A stretch of 64,000 bases of DNA from Yamagishiella unicocca (Eukaryota; Chlorophyta; Chlorophyceae; Chlamydomonadales; Volvocaceae): the NCBI GenBank assembly GCA_003116995.1, contig BDSL01000067.1:391001-455000 (forward strand), given 5' to 3'. Of this stretch, positions 11,501 to 21,114 are shown piece after piece. Made by a program: the position numbers and the translations under genes. Positions within the stretch are counted from its first letter, which is position 1; every line of letters starts with the position of its first letter. The notes beneath the pieces were generated by a model. That model saw only the letters and a program-made list of their open reading frames with translations. It was not told the origin of the DNA and searched no databases.

Positions 11501-14356
11501 GGGGCGAAGGCGGGGTGGACGCGGGTGGCCGAGATGCCCCTGGGGATACCGCGGGTCTGCTGGACGAGGGCGGGGCCGAAGCGGATGAAGGTGGTGGCGA
11601 CGACGATGAAAGGCCAGACGGATTGGGGTTGGTCGGTGAAGGCGTGGGAGACGGCGGCGGCGATGAGGGTGGAGATGGTCCTGCGGAGGAGGTCGTGGGG
11701 GATGTTGGTGTCGTAGGCTTGCGGGGGGAGGAAAGGGAGAGGCAACTGGCTGGCGTTGAAAGTATGGACGAGGTTGACGGCCGCGGTAGAGGAGAGGGGG
11801 ACAAGAGGGGGGAGGGGGGGCAAGGGGGGCCCAAGAGGGGGGACAAGGGGGGGGAAGGGATGGAAGGGAGGGGTTAAGAAAGGGGGGGTTAAGAAAGGGG
11901 GGGAAGAAAGGGGGGGAAGAAAGGGGGGGAAGAAAGGGGGGGAAGAAAGGGGGGAAGAAAGGGGGGGAAGAAAGGGGGGAAGAAAAGGGGGGAGGTGGGA
12001 GGGGCAAGGGGGGAGGGGGGGATTGCAGGAAAGGGAAAGGTCAGGGTAGTGGACTGGACGTACACCGTACTGTAATCAAGATAAGTTGCAACTTACCTCC
12101 GGCACCTTCCCTTCCTCCCCTCATCACCAGGTCTTTATTGACTTGGATGTTCGCAGTGCTAGGGCCAGTGTGGAGAGTGACCGGGTCCGCATTCTGGACG
12201 CCATTCGATCCGACGTTGGCGACTTGAACCTCATGACCCACCGCCTCAAGGACGCCCTGGTCGCAGGAGCAGTGGCGCAGGTGCCGCCTGCGGAGTCCGA
12301 ATGGACGTACGACATGGCCCGTGAGCTCGACATAGCTGCATTGCTCAGCGAACTGTATGGGCGGCTGGCTGAGGCGGAACCACTCTACAGGCGGGCGCTG
12401 GAGGGCAGGCAGCGAGTGCTGGGTGCAGACCACCCATCCACACTTACATCGGTCAACAGCCTGGCTAAACTGTTCCAGGCTCAGGGCAAGCTGGCTGAGG
12501 CGGAACCACTGTACAAGCGGGCGCTGGAGGGCAGGCAGCGAATGCTGGGTGCAGACCACCCATCCACACTCGTGTATGTCAACAACCTGGCTAGCCTGTT
12601 CGATGCTCAGGGCAAGCTGGCTGAGGCGGAACCATTGTACAGGCGGGCGCGGGAGGGCAGCGAGCGAGTGCTGGGTGCAGACCACCCAGACACACTTAAG
12701 TCGGTCAACAACCTTGCTGGCCTGTTAAAGGCTCAGGGCAAGCTGGCTGAGGCGGAACAGCTGTACAGGCGGGCACTGGAGAGCAGCGAGCGAGTGCTGG
12801 GTGCAGACCACCCAGACGCACTTAAGTCGGTCAACAACCTGGCTGCCCTGTTCAAGGATCAGGGCAAGCTGGCTGAGGCGGAACCACTGTACAGGCGGGC
12901 GCTGGAGGGCAGCGAGCGAGTGCTGGGTGCAGACCACCCTTTCACACTTACGTCTGTCAATAACCTGGCTGTCCTGTTCAAGGCTCAGGGCAAGCTAGCT
13001 GAGGCGGAACCACTGTACAGGCGGGCGCTGGATGGCAAGGAGCGAGTGCTGGGTGCAGATCACCCATCCACACTTACATCGATCAGCAACCTGGCTAGCC
13101 TTTTTCAGGCTCAGGGCAAGCTGGCTGAGGCGGAACCACTGTACAGGCGGGTGCTGGAGGGCAGCGAGCGAGTGCTGGGTGCAGACCACCCAGACACACT
13201 CGCGTCGGTCAGCAACCTGGCTGGCCTTTTCGACGCTCAGGGCAAGCTGGCTGAGGCGGAACCACTGTACAGGCGGGCGCTAGAGGGCAGCGAGCGAGTG
13301 CTGGGTGCAGACCACCCAGACGCACTGACGTTGGTCAATAACCTGGCTGTCCTGTTCAACGCTCAGGGCAAGCTAGCTGAGGCGGAACCGCTGTTCAGGC
13401 GGGCGCTGGATGGCAATGAGCGAGTGCTGGGTGCAGACCACCTAGACACACTCGCGTCCGTCAGCAACCTGGCTGTCCTGTTTAACGCTCAGGGCAAGCT
13501 GGCTGAGGCGGAACCGCTGTACAGGCGGGCGCTGGAGGGCTGGCAGCGTGTACTGGGTGCAGACCACCCATCCACACTCGTGTCGGTCAGCAACCTGGCT
13601 GTCCTTTTCGATGCTCAGGGCAAGCTGGCTGAGGCGGAACCGCTATACAGGCGGGCGCTGGAGGGCAGGCAGCGAGTGCTGGGTGCAGACCACCCATCCA
13701 CACTTACGTCGGTCAGCAACCTGGCTAGCCTGTTTGATGCTCAGGGCAAGCTGGCTGAGGCGGAACCGCTATACAGGCGGGCGCTGGAGGGCAGGCAGCG
13801 AGTGCTGGGTGCAGACCACCCATCCACACTTACGTCGGTCAGCAACCTGGCTGGCCTGTTCGAGGCTCAGGGCAAGCTGGCTGAGGCGGAACCGCTGTAC
13901 AGGCGGGCGCTGGAGGGCAGGCAGCGAGTGCTGGGTGCAGACCACCCATCCACACTTACGTCGGTCAGCAACCTGGCTGTCCTGTTCAAGGCTCAGGGCA
14001 AGCTAGCTGAGGCAGAACTGCTGTGCAGGCGGGCACTGGAGGGCAGGCAGCAAGTACTGGGTGCAGACCACCCATCCACACTTACGTCGGTCAACAACCT
14101 GGCTAACCTGTTTCAGGCTCAGGGCAAGCTGGCTGAGGCGGAACCGCTGTACAGGCGGGCGCTGGAGGGCAGGCAGCGAGTGCTGGGTGCAGACCACCCA
14201 TCCACACTTACGTCGGTCAGCAACCTGGCTGGCCTGCTCGATGCTCAGGGCAAGCTGGCTGAGGCGGATCCGCTGTCCAAGCGGGCACTGGAGGACAGCG
14301 AGCTGGCCACCACCACTGCTCTCTCTCCCACCCTTCCAGGACCTTCCCGGCCATAG
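8545..14356 (+). CDS. TIR-like domain/kinesin-light-chain-type TPR protein
   Basis: Four exons, 8545-8691, 8904-9302, 9474-9683 and 12131-14356, all join in phase 0 and give 993 residues. Donors are AAT|GTAAGG, GTG|GTGAGT and a weaker AAG|GTCGGT. The N-terminal domain has FFISHTW (about 128-134), VFVWFDMFAVNQH (about 173-185, rebuilt across intron 2) and TRIWCLYEAW (about 219-228), a pattern seen in TIR-like or flavodoxin-like signalling domains. A linker follows (VRILDAIR, MTHRLKDAL), then 15 full 42-residue TPRs and one partial, from about residue 323, of the type QGKLAEAEPLYRRALEG. TPRs bind protein partners. The domain order resembles NLR-like receptors without an obvious NTPase, so a sensing role is possible but unproven. 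Exon 1 is the least certain part. Intron 3 (2.4 kb) is full of repeat DNA. Confidence 0.78.
9815..10800 (+). repeat. Intron-resident repeat family, copy A
   Basis: Lying about 130 bases inside intron 3 of the TIR-like/TPR gene, this starts TCGAGGAAGACCCGTG and continues through landmarks shared with 19,494-20,060 and 41,085-41,990: GGTCGACCTTCGG, ACCCCGCGCGACGCAAGGA, GGCGGAACTCACCTGG and CGAAGCATGCGGGCAGGGGG. Long open frames run across it on both strands but are not conserved, so I treat it as non-coding. Similarity to copy C continues past the point where copy B diverges. The right boundary is uncertain. Confidence 0.6.
11220..11846 (-). pseudogene. Internally deleted reverse-transcriptase relic
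   Basis: The minus strand reads a reverse-transcriptase-like series: YDTNIPHDLLRRTISTLI (motif A region), GIPRGI (motif B), then directly HPAFAPVRLTRFIPIHSN, SSKRNIFTSQFHRLRRVI and, after a frameshift near 11,395, NFCLDDIALVLNALV and the tail. The catalytic xxDD block (motif C), expected between GIPRGI and HPAFAP, is missing, so this copy is dead. The missing block is represented in the separate remnant at 20,055-20,330. It lies inside intron 3 of the TIR-like/TPR gene in opposite orientation. I know this motif set from transposon proteins but cannot name the family. Confidence 0.6.
11870..12035 (+). repeat. G-run microsatellite (about 14-base unit)
   Basis: About ten near-identical units of seven G followed by AAGAAA or a close variant form a pure purine strand, ending about 100 bases before the acceptor of exon 4 (12,131). 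On the coding strand it is G-rich, so the transcript could form G-quadruplexes in the last part of the intron. Confidence 0.75.
12341..14300 (+). repeat. 126-base coding TPR array
   Basis: Fifteen full units of 126 bases and a partial sixteenth encode the TPR part of the upstream gene. Several neighbouring units (for example those at about 13,630-14,000) are almost identical in DNA, which points to recent unequal exchange or gene conversion and makes the copy number likely to vary between strains and be prone to misassembly. Confidence 0.9.
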
Positions 14357-14390
14357 CAGCCCGCTGTTCGCTGGCAGGTGGGGATCATGA

Positions 14391-14947
14391 CTGGGACTGG
14401 TTTGCCTGGGTGATCCGATACAGGCGGCTGGGACTGGTTTGCCTGGGTGATATGATGCAGGCGGCTGGGACTGGTTTGCCTGGGCGATCCGATTCAGGCG
14501 GCTGGGACCGGTTTGCCTGGGTGATCCGATACAGGCGGCTGGGACTGGTTTGCCTGGGTGAACCGATGCAGGCGGCTGGGACTGGTTTGCCTGGGTGATC
14601 CGATGCAGGCGGCTGGGACTGGTTTGCCTGGGTGATCCGATACAGGCGGCTGGGACTGGTTTGCCTGGGTGATCCGATGCAGGCGGCTGGGACTGGTTTG
14701 CCTGGGTGATCCGATGCAGGCGGCTGGGACTGGTTTGCCTGGGTGATCCGATGCAGGCGGCTGGGACTGGTTTGCCTGGGTGATCCGATACAGGCGGCTG
14801 GGACTGGTTTGCCTGGGTGATCCGATACAGGCGGCTGGGACTGGTTTGCCTGGGTGATCCGATGCAGGCGGCTGGGACTGGTTTGCCTGGGCGATCCGAT
14901 GCAGGCGGCTGGGACTGGTTTGCCTGGGTGATCCGATGCAGGCGGCT
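14391..14947 (+). repeat. 37-base minisatellite, about 15 units
   Basis: The unit TGGGACTGGTTTGCCTGG plus GTGATCCGATRCAGGCGGC is repeated about 15 times with few differences, starting 35 bases after the stop codon of the TIR-like/TPR gene. The period is not a multiple of three, so the long open frame on the minus strand is an artefact of the repeat. About 1.5 units of the same sequence recur at 21,062-21,114. Confidence 0.9.
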
Positions 14948-16040
14948 GCTGTGGTGGTTGCTGGTGACGAGGGGCCGGGGGGTCAGGACGATCCACGGCA
15001 GAGGCGCCGGCGCTGCATGACGATACGATGGGAGCCACTACGACCTTCTGCGTGGTATTACTAATTCTTCTAGCAGCACGTCTCCGGTGACCCCTGTGCT
15101 GTGTCCTAGTAGTACGACATACACGGTTGCATCGTTTCGCTCGTACTTATGCTTTCTGACCTGGGGAGGAGGGCGAGGGGTCACTGCGCTTTCCCGACCT
15201 ACCCCGGGGCCCCGCTTCTTAACATGTCGGGGGAGTACATTAAAATGGCCCGCTTCCTTACTCAAGGTTGGTGTACCGCATGAGTACAGGCCTTCCAGTT
15301 CGGGCAGCAAGGAGTACGTCATACTCCCGTTAGCGTCCCGTTCGGCCTTTCCAATAGGGCACGTTTCCAGCCGTCATGGATGCATTCGTGGCTATGCCAC
15401 TAACCAACGTGACGTGCAATGTCACCCGAGGACTGGACACAGGAAAGGCATGAAGCCTTACTTTGCGAACATCAAAACTCCCCTGGCAGCTACCCTGCTG
15501 ACATGTCGCAACCCTTCGTGTTTGAAGTGGTATCTGGTGTGTATCTGCAAGGCATGGGGGCCGTGCTGCTGCAGGAGGTAGGGGAAGCCGCAAAGGGGTG
15601 GCATAAAACCGGCATGCATGACTGGGTATCCTACCCATGCCGGATAGGATACCACAAGGGGGAAGGTGTCTTACCAGATGGAGCCCGGAGGCGGAGGGTG
15701 GGCTGGTGGAGTGGGCTTGACACACCAGGACTGGCGAGGGAGGGGTATGTATGTGTGGAGGTTCGGTGTGGACGGGATGGACTGCCTGGATTTCCTGGTG
15801 GGGTGGGGCTGGTGCGGGGAGAGCCGTGGGGCTGGTGAGGGGCGAGCCATGGGGCTGGTGAGGGGAAATCCATGGGGCTGGTGAGGGGAAAGCCGTGGGG
15901 CTGGTGAGGGGAAAGCCGTGGGTCGATGCACCGAGGAAATCACACCTAGGAGGTGCAGGTTGGGGAACACGCATGGTGGGGTGATGTGCGCTGGGGTGGG
16001 GTGCGCTGTGCTCTGGAGGCGCGGCTGGCTGGGCTCCAGC
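14948..16040. other. Gene-poor spacer with a 24-base repeat
   Basis: No supportable gene. Around 15,805-15,922 a unit of about 24 bases (GGGGCTGGTGAGGGGAAAGC plus four bases) is repeated four to five times. The surrounding open frames are low in complexity and have no conserved features. Confidence 0.5.
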
Positions 16041-16209
16041 CTGGTTGGTAGGTGGCGATGCTGACATAGCAGCCTGGGTAATGGCGATCAGCCTGGTTGG
16101 TGGCGATGCTGATATGGCGGCCTGGGTGGCGGCGATGCTGACGTGGCGGCCTGGGTGGCAGCGATGCTGACGTGCCGGTCTGGGTGGCGCTTTGTGTGTG
16201 TTGACGGGT
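16041..16209 (+). repeat. 26-base repeat shared with 22,290-22,437
   Basis: Tandem units of GATGCTGACGTGGCGGCCTG plus GGTGGC occur three to four times here and again at about 22,310-22,400. Both arrays are followed by TGTGTGTTGACGGG, so the two are homologous blocks and not chance similarity. Confidence 0.65.
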
Positions 16210-17197
16210 GAGCTGCGGTGCCCACGACTCGTGCAGCCACTCCAGGTGTCATCTCGCCCTACCTCCCGGCCGACATGTTTGGACGCGTAACGTGTCTTGA
16301 CTCATAACGTGGCTCACTCTGGGCGGTTTGGAGTCCTCGCGATCCTAGTCCTTCGTTGATGCGGCCCTAGGAGGCACGTGGAACTGGCAGAACAGTGAGT
16401 AGTCTGACCCGCTTCGAAAGCGGTATCAGTCGAAATCGATACGCTACGGCTCTGGGTGCCTCACTAAGAATGTTGGGCGTTGGGCAAGCGAGGGCAGCAG
16501 GTGTCTGATCATATCCGGGGACATGATGGGGACCACGATACTGATTTTTGATTACAGACTGTTTGGGCGGGCAATATTGCTTGGTCCAGCCAGGGAGTCG
16601 CCGGATAAGCATATGCTAGGCCAATGCATTGGCTCTAGCGGGTGTAATTCAAGGGTGACATCGGGGAAAGAGAGAGAGGAGAGGAGAGGCTGGGAGAGGC
16701 ATGGCGGTGCGGTGACGTGAAGTGAGGGGAAAGGGTGCAGCTAAGCTTGCTGAAGCGGGTATGTAGGACTCTGATCCGAAGACTGATTCGCGTCGAATGG
16801 CTAGGGAGGGGGGAGGAAAAGGGGGTGGGGTGCGGTGAAGGGTTGGGGAAATGGCGGGAACGGGTTCAGGTGCTCTCAAGGGGCATCCGCGGTGTGCCAG
16901 CTGACACATGTGGCGTATCGGATCAAGAAGTTTCGCGCGTGCTTTTAGGAGTTTTGTCAGCGGGTGGGGAGATGTGACTGCATGTGTAGTTTGGCATCAT
17001 CAGGAAAACGCTTTGGCTGGAAGGAAAGGATGAGATACATGCCGGGCTGCCTCGTCCATTATGAATTGCCAGCAAGTATCATCAAAGAATGCCCCATTAC
17101 ATTATTTCAACGAAACGGTATGGGTCCCGTTGCAGCTAATAAGCTAAGCTGGCTGTTGTTGCCAAATAGGCACAGACCGCGCAGCATGAGATAACGA
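16210..17197 (+). repeat. Duplicated upstream region of the DDB1-like gene
   Basis: This stretch aligns with about 28,065-29,359, directly in front of the intact DDB1-like gene. Landmarks include CCCACGACTCGTGCAGCCAC, ATGTTTGGACGCGTAAC, ATGTTGGGCGTTGGGC and GCGCGTGCTTTTAGGAG. Differences include several small insertions and deletions. It is the promoter side of the pseudogene that begins at 17,198. Confidence 0.75.
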
Positions 17198-19493
17198 ATG
17201 GGAGGCGTCGACCTAATTGTCGAGGAGGTTCAGCCATCAACTGCAGTGCAAAATGCAATTGGGAGATCCTTCACGCGTCCTAATGGTGAACGACACGCGT
17301 CCGTCGGGACTTCCGAGCCGCAGCAGCTGCTCGTCAACTGCGGCGACTACTTGCAGCTATGGGAGCCGGTTGATGGGTCGCTTGAGGTGCAGCAAACCCT
17401 CCACTTGTTTGAGCGCGTCGAGCACATGGACCTGGTGCCGTCGTCGCTGCGCCTCTTACGTCGGACAGGACAGCACAGACGCAGTACTTTTATTCACTTA
17501 TGACGGACGCTGCGCCTTGCTCACGCTGACACAGCAACCTCGAATCGGATACATGGACCCCTTCACAGCGTCAAGCACCATGGGTTCGGACGGGGTCATT
17601 GTTGGGAGGTGTGGGCTCTCTGTGCCCGACACCCGTGGCGGCGCCAACAACTCCTTTTGGGGGAGGACGAGACCCCCCGCTCGCGAGACCCCCCGCTCAT
17701 GGAGCTGCCAGGGGGGCTGCCGCCAGTGCTGATGGCCGCCACCAACACAGGGCAGCTGGCGATGTGGCAGCTGGCGGCGCCGCTGACTGGGCGGGGCGGC
17801 TGCTGGGACGTGGGGCCCGGCTACAGCCTACGCATCAGCCAGCTGGCGGGGGAGCTACAGCCGGTGGCGTCGACGGCGGCGGCGTTGGTTTCGGAGCCGG
17901 GGTAGCCCGGCGGCGGCGGCGGCTGCCGCGTGTAGCTGCCCTCCAGCTCGGGGGCGATGGTGCGGCCGAAGCCGACGACGGCGGCGGCGGTGGTGTCCCG
18001 CTGGCCCCCCCTGGAGCACCTGGTGGAGGTGGTGCGGGTGCACGGTTCGGACAGCCTGCAGGCGCTGTGCCACGTCCGCACCGCCGCCATGCCGGGCAGC
18101 GCGTGCTGGGTGACGCGCGAGGGGCAGCTGCTGTTCGGGCGCTTGGACCCACGGGTCAGGATCAGATGGAGCACCGCCTTCGTGGGTGGGTGGGTGGGTG
18201 GGTGGCGATGGCTCAGGCGGCAAAGTGCCCGGGGCCGGAATAAATGATGTCGAGGGGGAGGTTCGGCGGAGTGGCAGTGGGACCCAACACCAACACCAAC
18301 ACCAACACCAACCCCAACACCAACCCCAACACCAACCCCAACACCACCCCCAACACCAACCCCAACACCGCCCCCAACACCACCCCCAACACCGCCCCCA
18401 ACACCAACCCCAACACCGGCCCCAACACCAACCCCAACACCGCCCCCAACACCACCCCCAACACCACCCCCAACACCACCCCCAACACCACCCCCAACAC
18501 CAACCCCAACACCAACCCCAACACCACCCCCAACACCACCCCCAACACCGCCCCCAACACCACCCCCAACACCAACCCCAACACCACCCCCAACACCACC
18601 CCCAACACCAACCCCAACACCAACCCCAACACCACCCCCAACACCAACCCCAACACCACCCCCCTACCCACCAGGTGCCCCCCCCCCGCATGTGACCCCC
18701 AGGGCTGCCCGAGGTGGCTGCCGGCTGGCAGGGGGCGGAGCGGGACGAGGCGGCAGCGGGGGCGGCGGCGGCGGACGTGTCGTGGTCTCACGGCCTGGGG
18801 GCGGTGCGGGAGGACGCGGACAGCGACGAGGAGGACTTCTTCGCAGCCGGGCCGGGGGGGCAGGGGGGCCGCAGGGAGGCGGCGGGGGCGGCTCCAGGGA
18901 GGGGGGAGGGGCGCGCTGCGCCCGAGGCGGCCCGCGCGGCGAGGGCTCTGCGGAAGCGCATGCAGGTGGGTTTGAGGCGGTGGGGTGCGGCACGGCGTGA
19001 CGGGGAACGTGGGGCCGTCCGGTGGGCCGCGGTGCTGGTGTGGCACCCCACGTGCAGTACGAGCAGTACGAGCAGCAACACCCATGATCGCATCGTTTGT
19101 CGGCGTATCTTCCGACAGCTGCGAGGGCGGGCAGACGTCACCTCCTGTCTCCCGGCCGCCCAGCCCCGCTCCTCGTCCGCGCCCTGCCTTGACCCGCCGC
19201 TAGCCTCGCGCTGGCCCCGGTCGGGCAGGGTTGCCCCCTCCAGCTCTTGAGCCACCACCACCTGCCTCGTCCTCCCTCCTGCCACGTCCTCCTGCCTCGT
19301 CCTCCATCCCTCCTGCCTCGTCCTCCATCCCTCCTGCCTCGTCCTCCATCCCTCCTCCACCCACCTACCTACTGCGTCTACCTCCCTCCCGCGGCAGTGA
19401 CAGTGACAGCGAAGACAGCAGCGCCGGTGGCAGTGGCGGTGGTGGTGGTGGTGACCGAGGCGGCGGCCACCCCATCTTCGCGCAGGTGGGGGG
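17198..19493 (+). pseudogene. Rearranged, deleted copy of the DDB1/CPSF-A-family gene
   Basis: Blocks match the intact gene in order: 17,198-17,520 to its first exon (29,360-29,690); a short joint near 17,580-17,660 to 30,250-30,530; 17,660-18,280 to exon 11 (36,860-37,480); a minisatellite at 18,283-18,663 to that at 39,678-39,803; 18,670-19,375 to 39,850-40,615; and 19,390-19,493 to pieces around 40,740-41,074. About 6 kb and 2 kb of the parent are missing. Exon 1 carries four extra bases after SSLRL, giving an early stop, and the exon 11 copy has a stop after VSEPG where the parent reads through. It cannot encode the parent protein. Confidence 0.85.
18283..18663 (+). repeat. 12-base minisatellite CCCCAACACCAN
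   Basis: About 32 units of CCCCAACACCAA, CCCCAACACCAC or CCCCAACACCGC. The same array in the intact gene (39,678-39,803) is only about a third as long. The unit length is a multiple of three, so every frame stays open, producing spurious low-complexity frames such as NTNP. The minus strand is GGTGTTGGGG-rich. Confidence 0.95.
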
Positions 19494-20054
19494 GAGGTCT
19501 CGAGGAAGACCCGTGGATGCCAGAAAAAACCGTTTAGGAAACATGTTTTGAGATGCATGCTGTAGGACTGGGATGAGGAGACGATAGGCGGTGGTCGTAC
19601 GTCGACCTTCGGTGGCTAAGCTAAATCGGCTGCGGCGAGACGAAAGGGAGCGAGGACCCCGCGCGACGCAAGGAGACGTTTCACGGAACCGGTTTTGGGC
19701 GCTAGCTGGAGAACTGGGGGTGGTGGTGAGCGATGGGAGAGCGGACAGCGCGGCACGGTCCCGACCCGCCCGAATACCGATCATAATGTTGCGGACGTCG
19801 TGGGGAAGCCGGAAATTACCAGAGGTCCGCCGGCGTCCGTGGTAGGAGGCCGGAGCCGCGCCGCGCCGCCATGGGGGACGCGAAAGCCTAGACGCAGGTC
19901 CCGGTGCCCGCAGACAAGAACGCAACGACTAGCAAAGAGCGAACAAAACAGGGGCCCAACCCGGCGGCGGAACTCACCTGGCCAGGGCCCAGAGCGGGTG
20001 GTGATGGCAGTCGACGCGAAGCATGCGGGCAGGGGGCACCAGGGGGCGTCAGGA
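19494..20054 (+). repeat. Intron-resident repeat family, copy B
   Basis: Begins GGTCTCGAGGAAGACCCGTGG directly after the GCGCAG that ends the pseudogene block and matches 41,085-41,700 and 9,815-10,400. Landmarks are CGTACGTCGACCTTCGG (an inverted repeat with CGAAGGTCG in copy C), CGCGCGACGCAAGGAGACG and AATACCGATCATAATGTTGCG. After GCGTCAGGAACAAC it diverges from the other two copies and runs into a reverse-transcriptase remnant. It may have been carried here with the gene duplication. Confidence 0.65.
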
Positions 20055-20330
20055 ACAACACCCATAGCCTCGTACAGGCGGGTGAGGAGGCGGCACGATG
20101 CGGCGGCGGGGATGGGGACGCAGGGCCGGAGGGTAGATGCCGTGAAGGCCCAGATAGGTGGTGTTGGTGTACAGGAGAGGGGCGAGGTGGGGATTTTGAA
20201 GGGAGAGGAGGTCGTCCAGGAAGCGGAGGGAGAAGGCGAAGGAGGCGAGGGCGGTGCGGGCGGCGGGTGCGAGGTCGGGTCGGAGGCCTTGGCAGAGGAA
20301 GGCGTATTCGAACCAGGAGGGGGATTGGAA
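20055..20330 (-). pseudogene. Reverse-transcriptase fragment with the FLDD motif
   Basis: Reading the minus strand from 20,315 gives WFEYAFLCQGLRPDLA, then FAFSLRFLDDLLSLQNPHL and YLGLHGIYPPALRPHP. FLDD with flanking SLR and LLSLxNPH is the catalytic motif C block of a reverse transcriptase, followed by the usual IYP segment. No other RT block lies next to it. It supplies the very part missing from the relic at 11,220-11,846, so both probably come from one element family. The fragment is preserved in one frame for about 85 codons. Confidence 0.6.
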
Positions 20331-20770
20331 TGTCGGGGGGGGGCGATAGAGGGCAGGAGGTGTAAGCTGGGGTTCTTACGCCTTCCTATCACAGCTCCGA
20401 CAGCCGCCTCCACAGGTTTGCCGGTAGTCAGTTCCAGTGCTCCAGCATGCGCCCACAAAATTGGTGTCCGACGACCATGCGCCACCTATCCTGTCTCGTT
20501 GCGTAATACGGTTTTTATACAACCCCCGACATTCCAATCCCCCTCCTGCCCTCTATCGCCCCCCCCCAAGATTCCAATCCCCCTCCTGCCCTCTATCGCC
20601 CCCCCCCAACATTCCAATCCCCCTCCTGCCCTCTATCGCCCCCCCCCAAACATTCCAATCCCCCTCCTGCCCTCTGTCGCCCCCCCCCCCAACATTCCAA
20701 TCCCCCTCCTGCCCTCTATCGCCCACCCCCCCAACATTCCAACCCCCCTCCTGCCCTCTATCACCCCTCA
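20306..20770. repeat. C-rich 40-base tandem repeat with one inverted copy
   Basis: The unit ATTCCAATCCCCCTCCTGCC plus CTCTATCGCCCCCCCC occurs about six times in tandem at 20,528-20,770 and once in reverse orientation at about 20,313-20,358. The inverted and first direct copies are separated by about 165 bases, giving a possible stem with arms of about 40 bases. Confidence 0.8.
20436..20518 (+). repeat. Short dispersed element (GCATGCGCCCACAAA...), copy 1
   Basis: An 80-base sequence starting GCATGCGCCCACAAAATTGG, with GTCCGACGACCATGCGCCAC in the middle and ending in TACGGTTTTTATA. Diverged copies occur in reverse orientation at about 38,724-38,804 (an intron of the DDB1-like gene) and 46,318-46,396 (an intron of the dehydrogenase). 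Confidence 0.6.
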
Positions 20771-21114
20771 GGTCATGTGGCCTCTCTGACCTACGTCACC
20801 CGGTTGGGCGTCCTAGCTGTGGCGGTGTACGGCGTGTACCAGGTGGTATACAGCTCGGGTGTTGTACACGACGCCCGGGTGTGAAGTACGGTGGGAGTGG
20901 GAGCGGGAGTGGGAGCGGAGGGGATGAGGCCGGGATGGGGTTGGGTCAGGCCGGGCTGGGGCGGATCAGGCCAGTCGGACTGGTCGAGATTGTTGTCAGC
21001 AGCGAAACGGCGATTTGGTCCGGGGCATGTTGCTGCAGTGTAGTGTGCGGTTCGGTTGCGTTTTGCCTGGGTGATCCGATGCAGGCGGCTGGGACTGGTT
21101 TGCCTGGGTGATGG
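20771..21114. other. Spacer with a partial 37-base repeat
   Basis: No gene seen. It ends with about 1.5 units (21,062-21,114) of the 37-base minisatellite otherwise located at 14,391-14,947. A GGGAGTGGGAGCGGGAG purine stretch lies near 20,890. Confidence 0.45.

Noticed and set aside
14391..14947. CRISPR-like array
   Set aside because: Units are contiguous 37-base repeats without unique spacers, in a eukaryotic genome.
14385..15038. 217-codon minus-strand frame
   Set aside because: Reads the 37-base minisatellite in three frames in turn; no protein features.
18186..19085. Long frames of NTNP, HPQHQPQ and GWCWGWCW repeats
   Set aside because: Products of the 12-base minisatellite, whose length is a multiple of three; no domain or conserved exon context.
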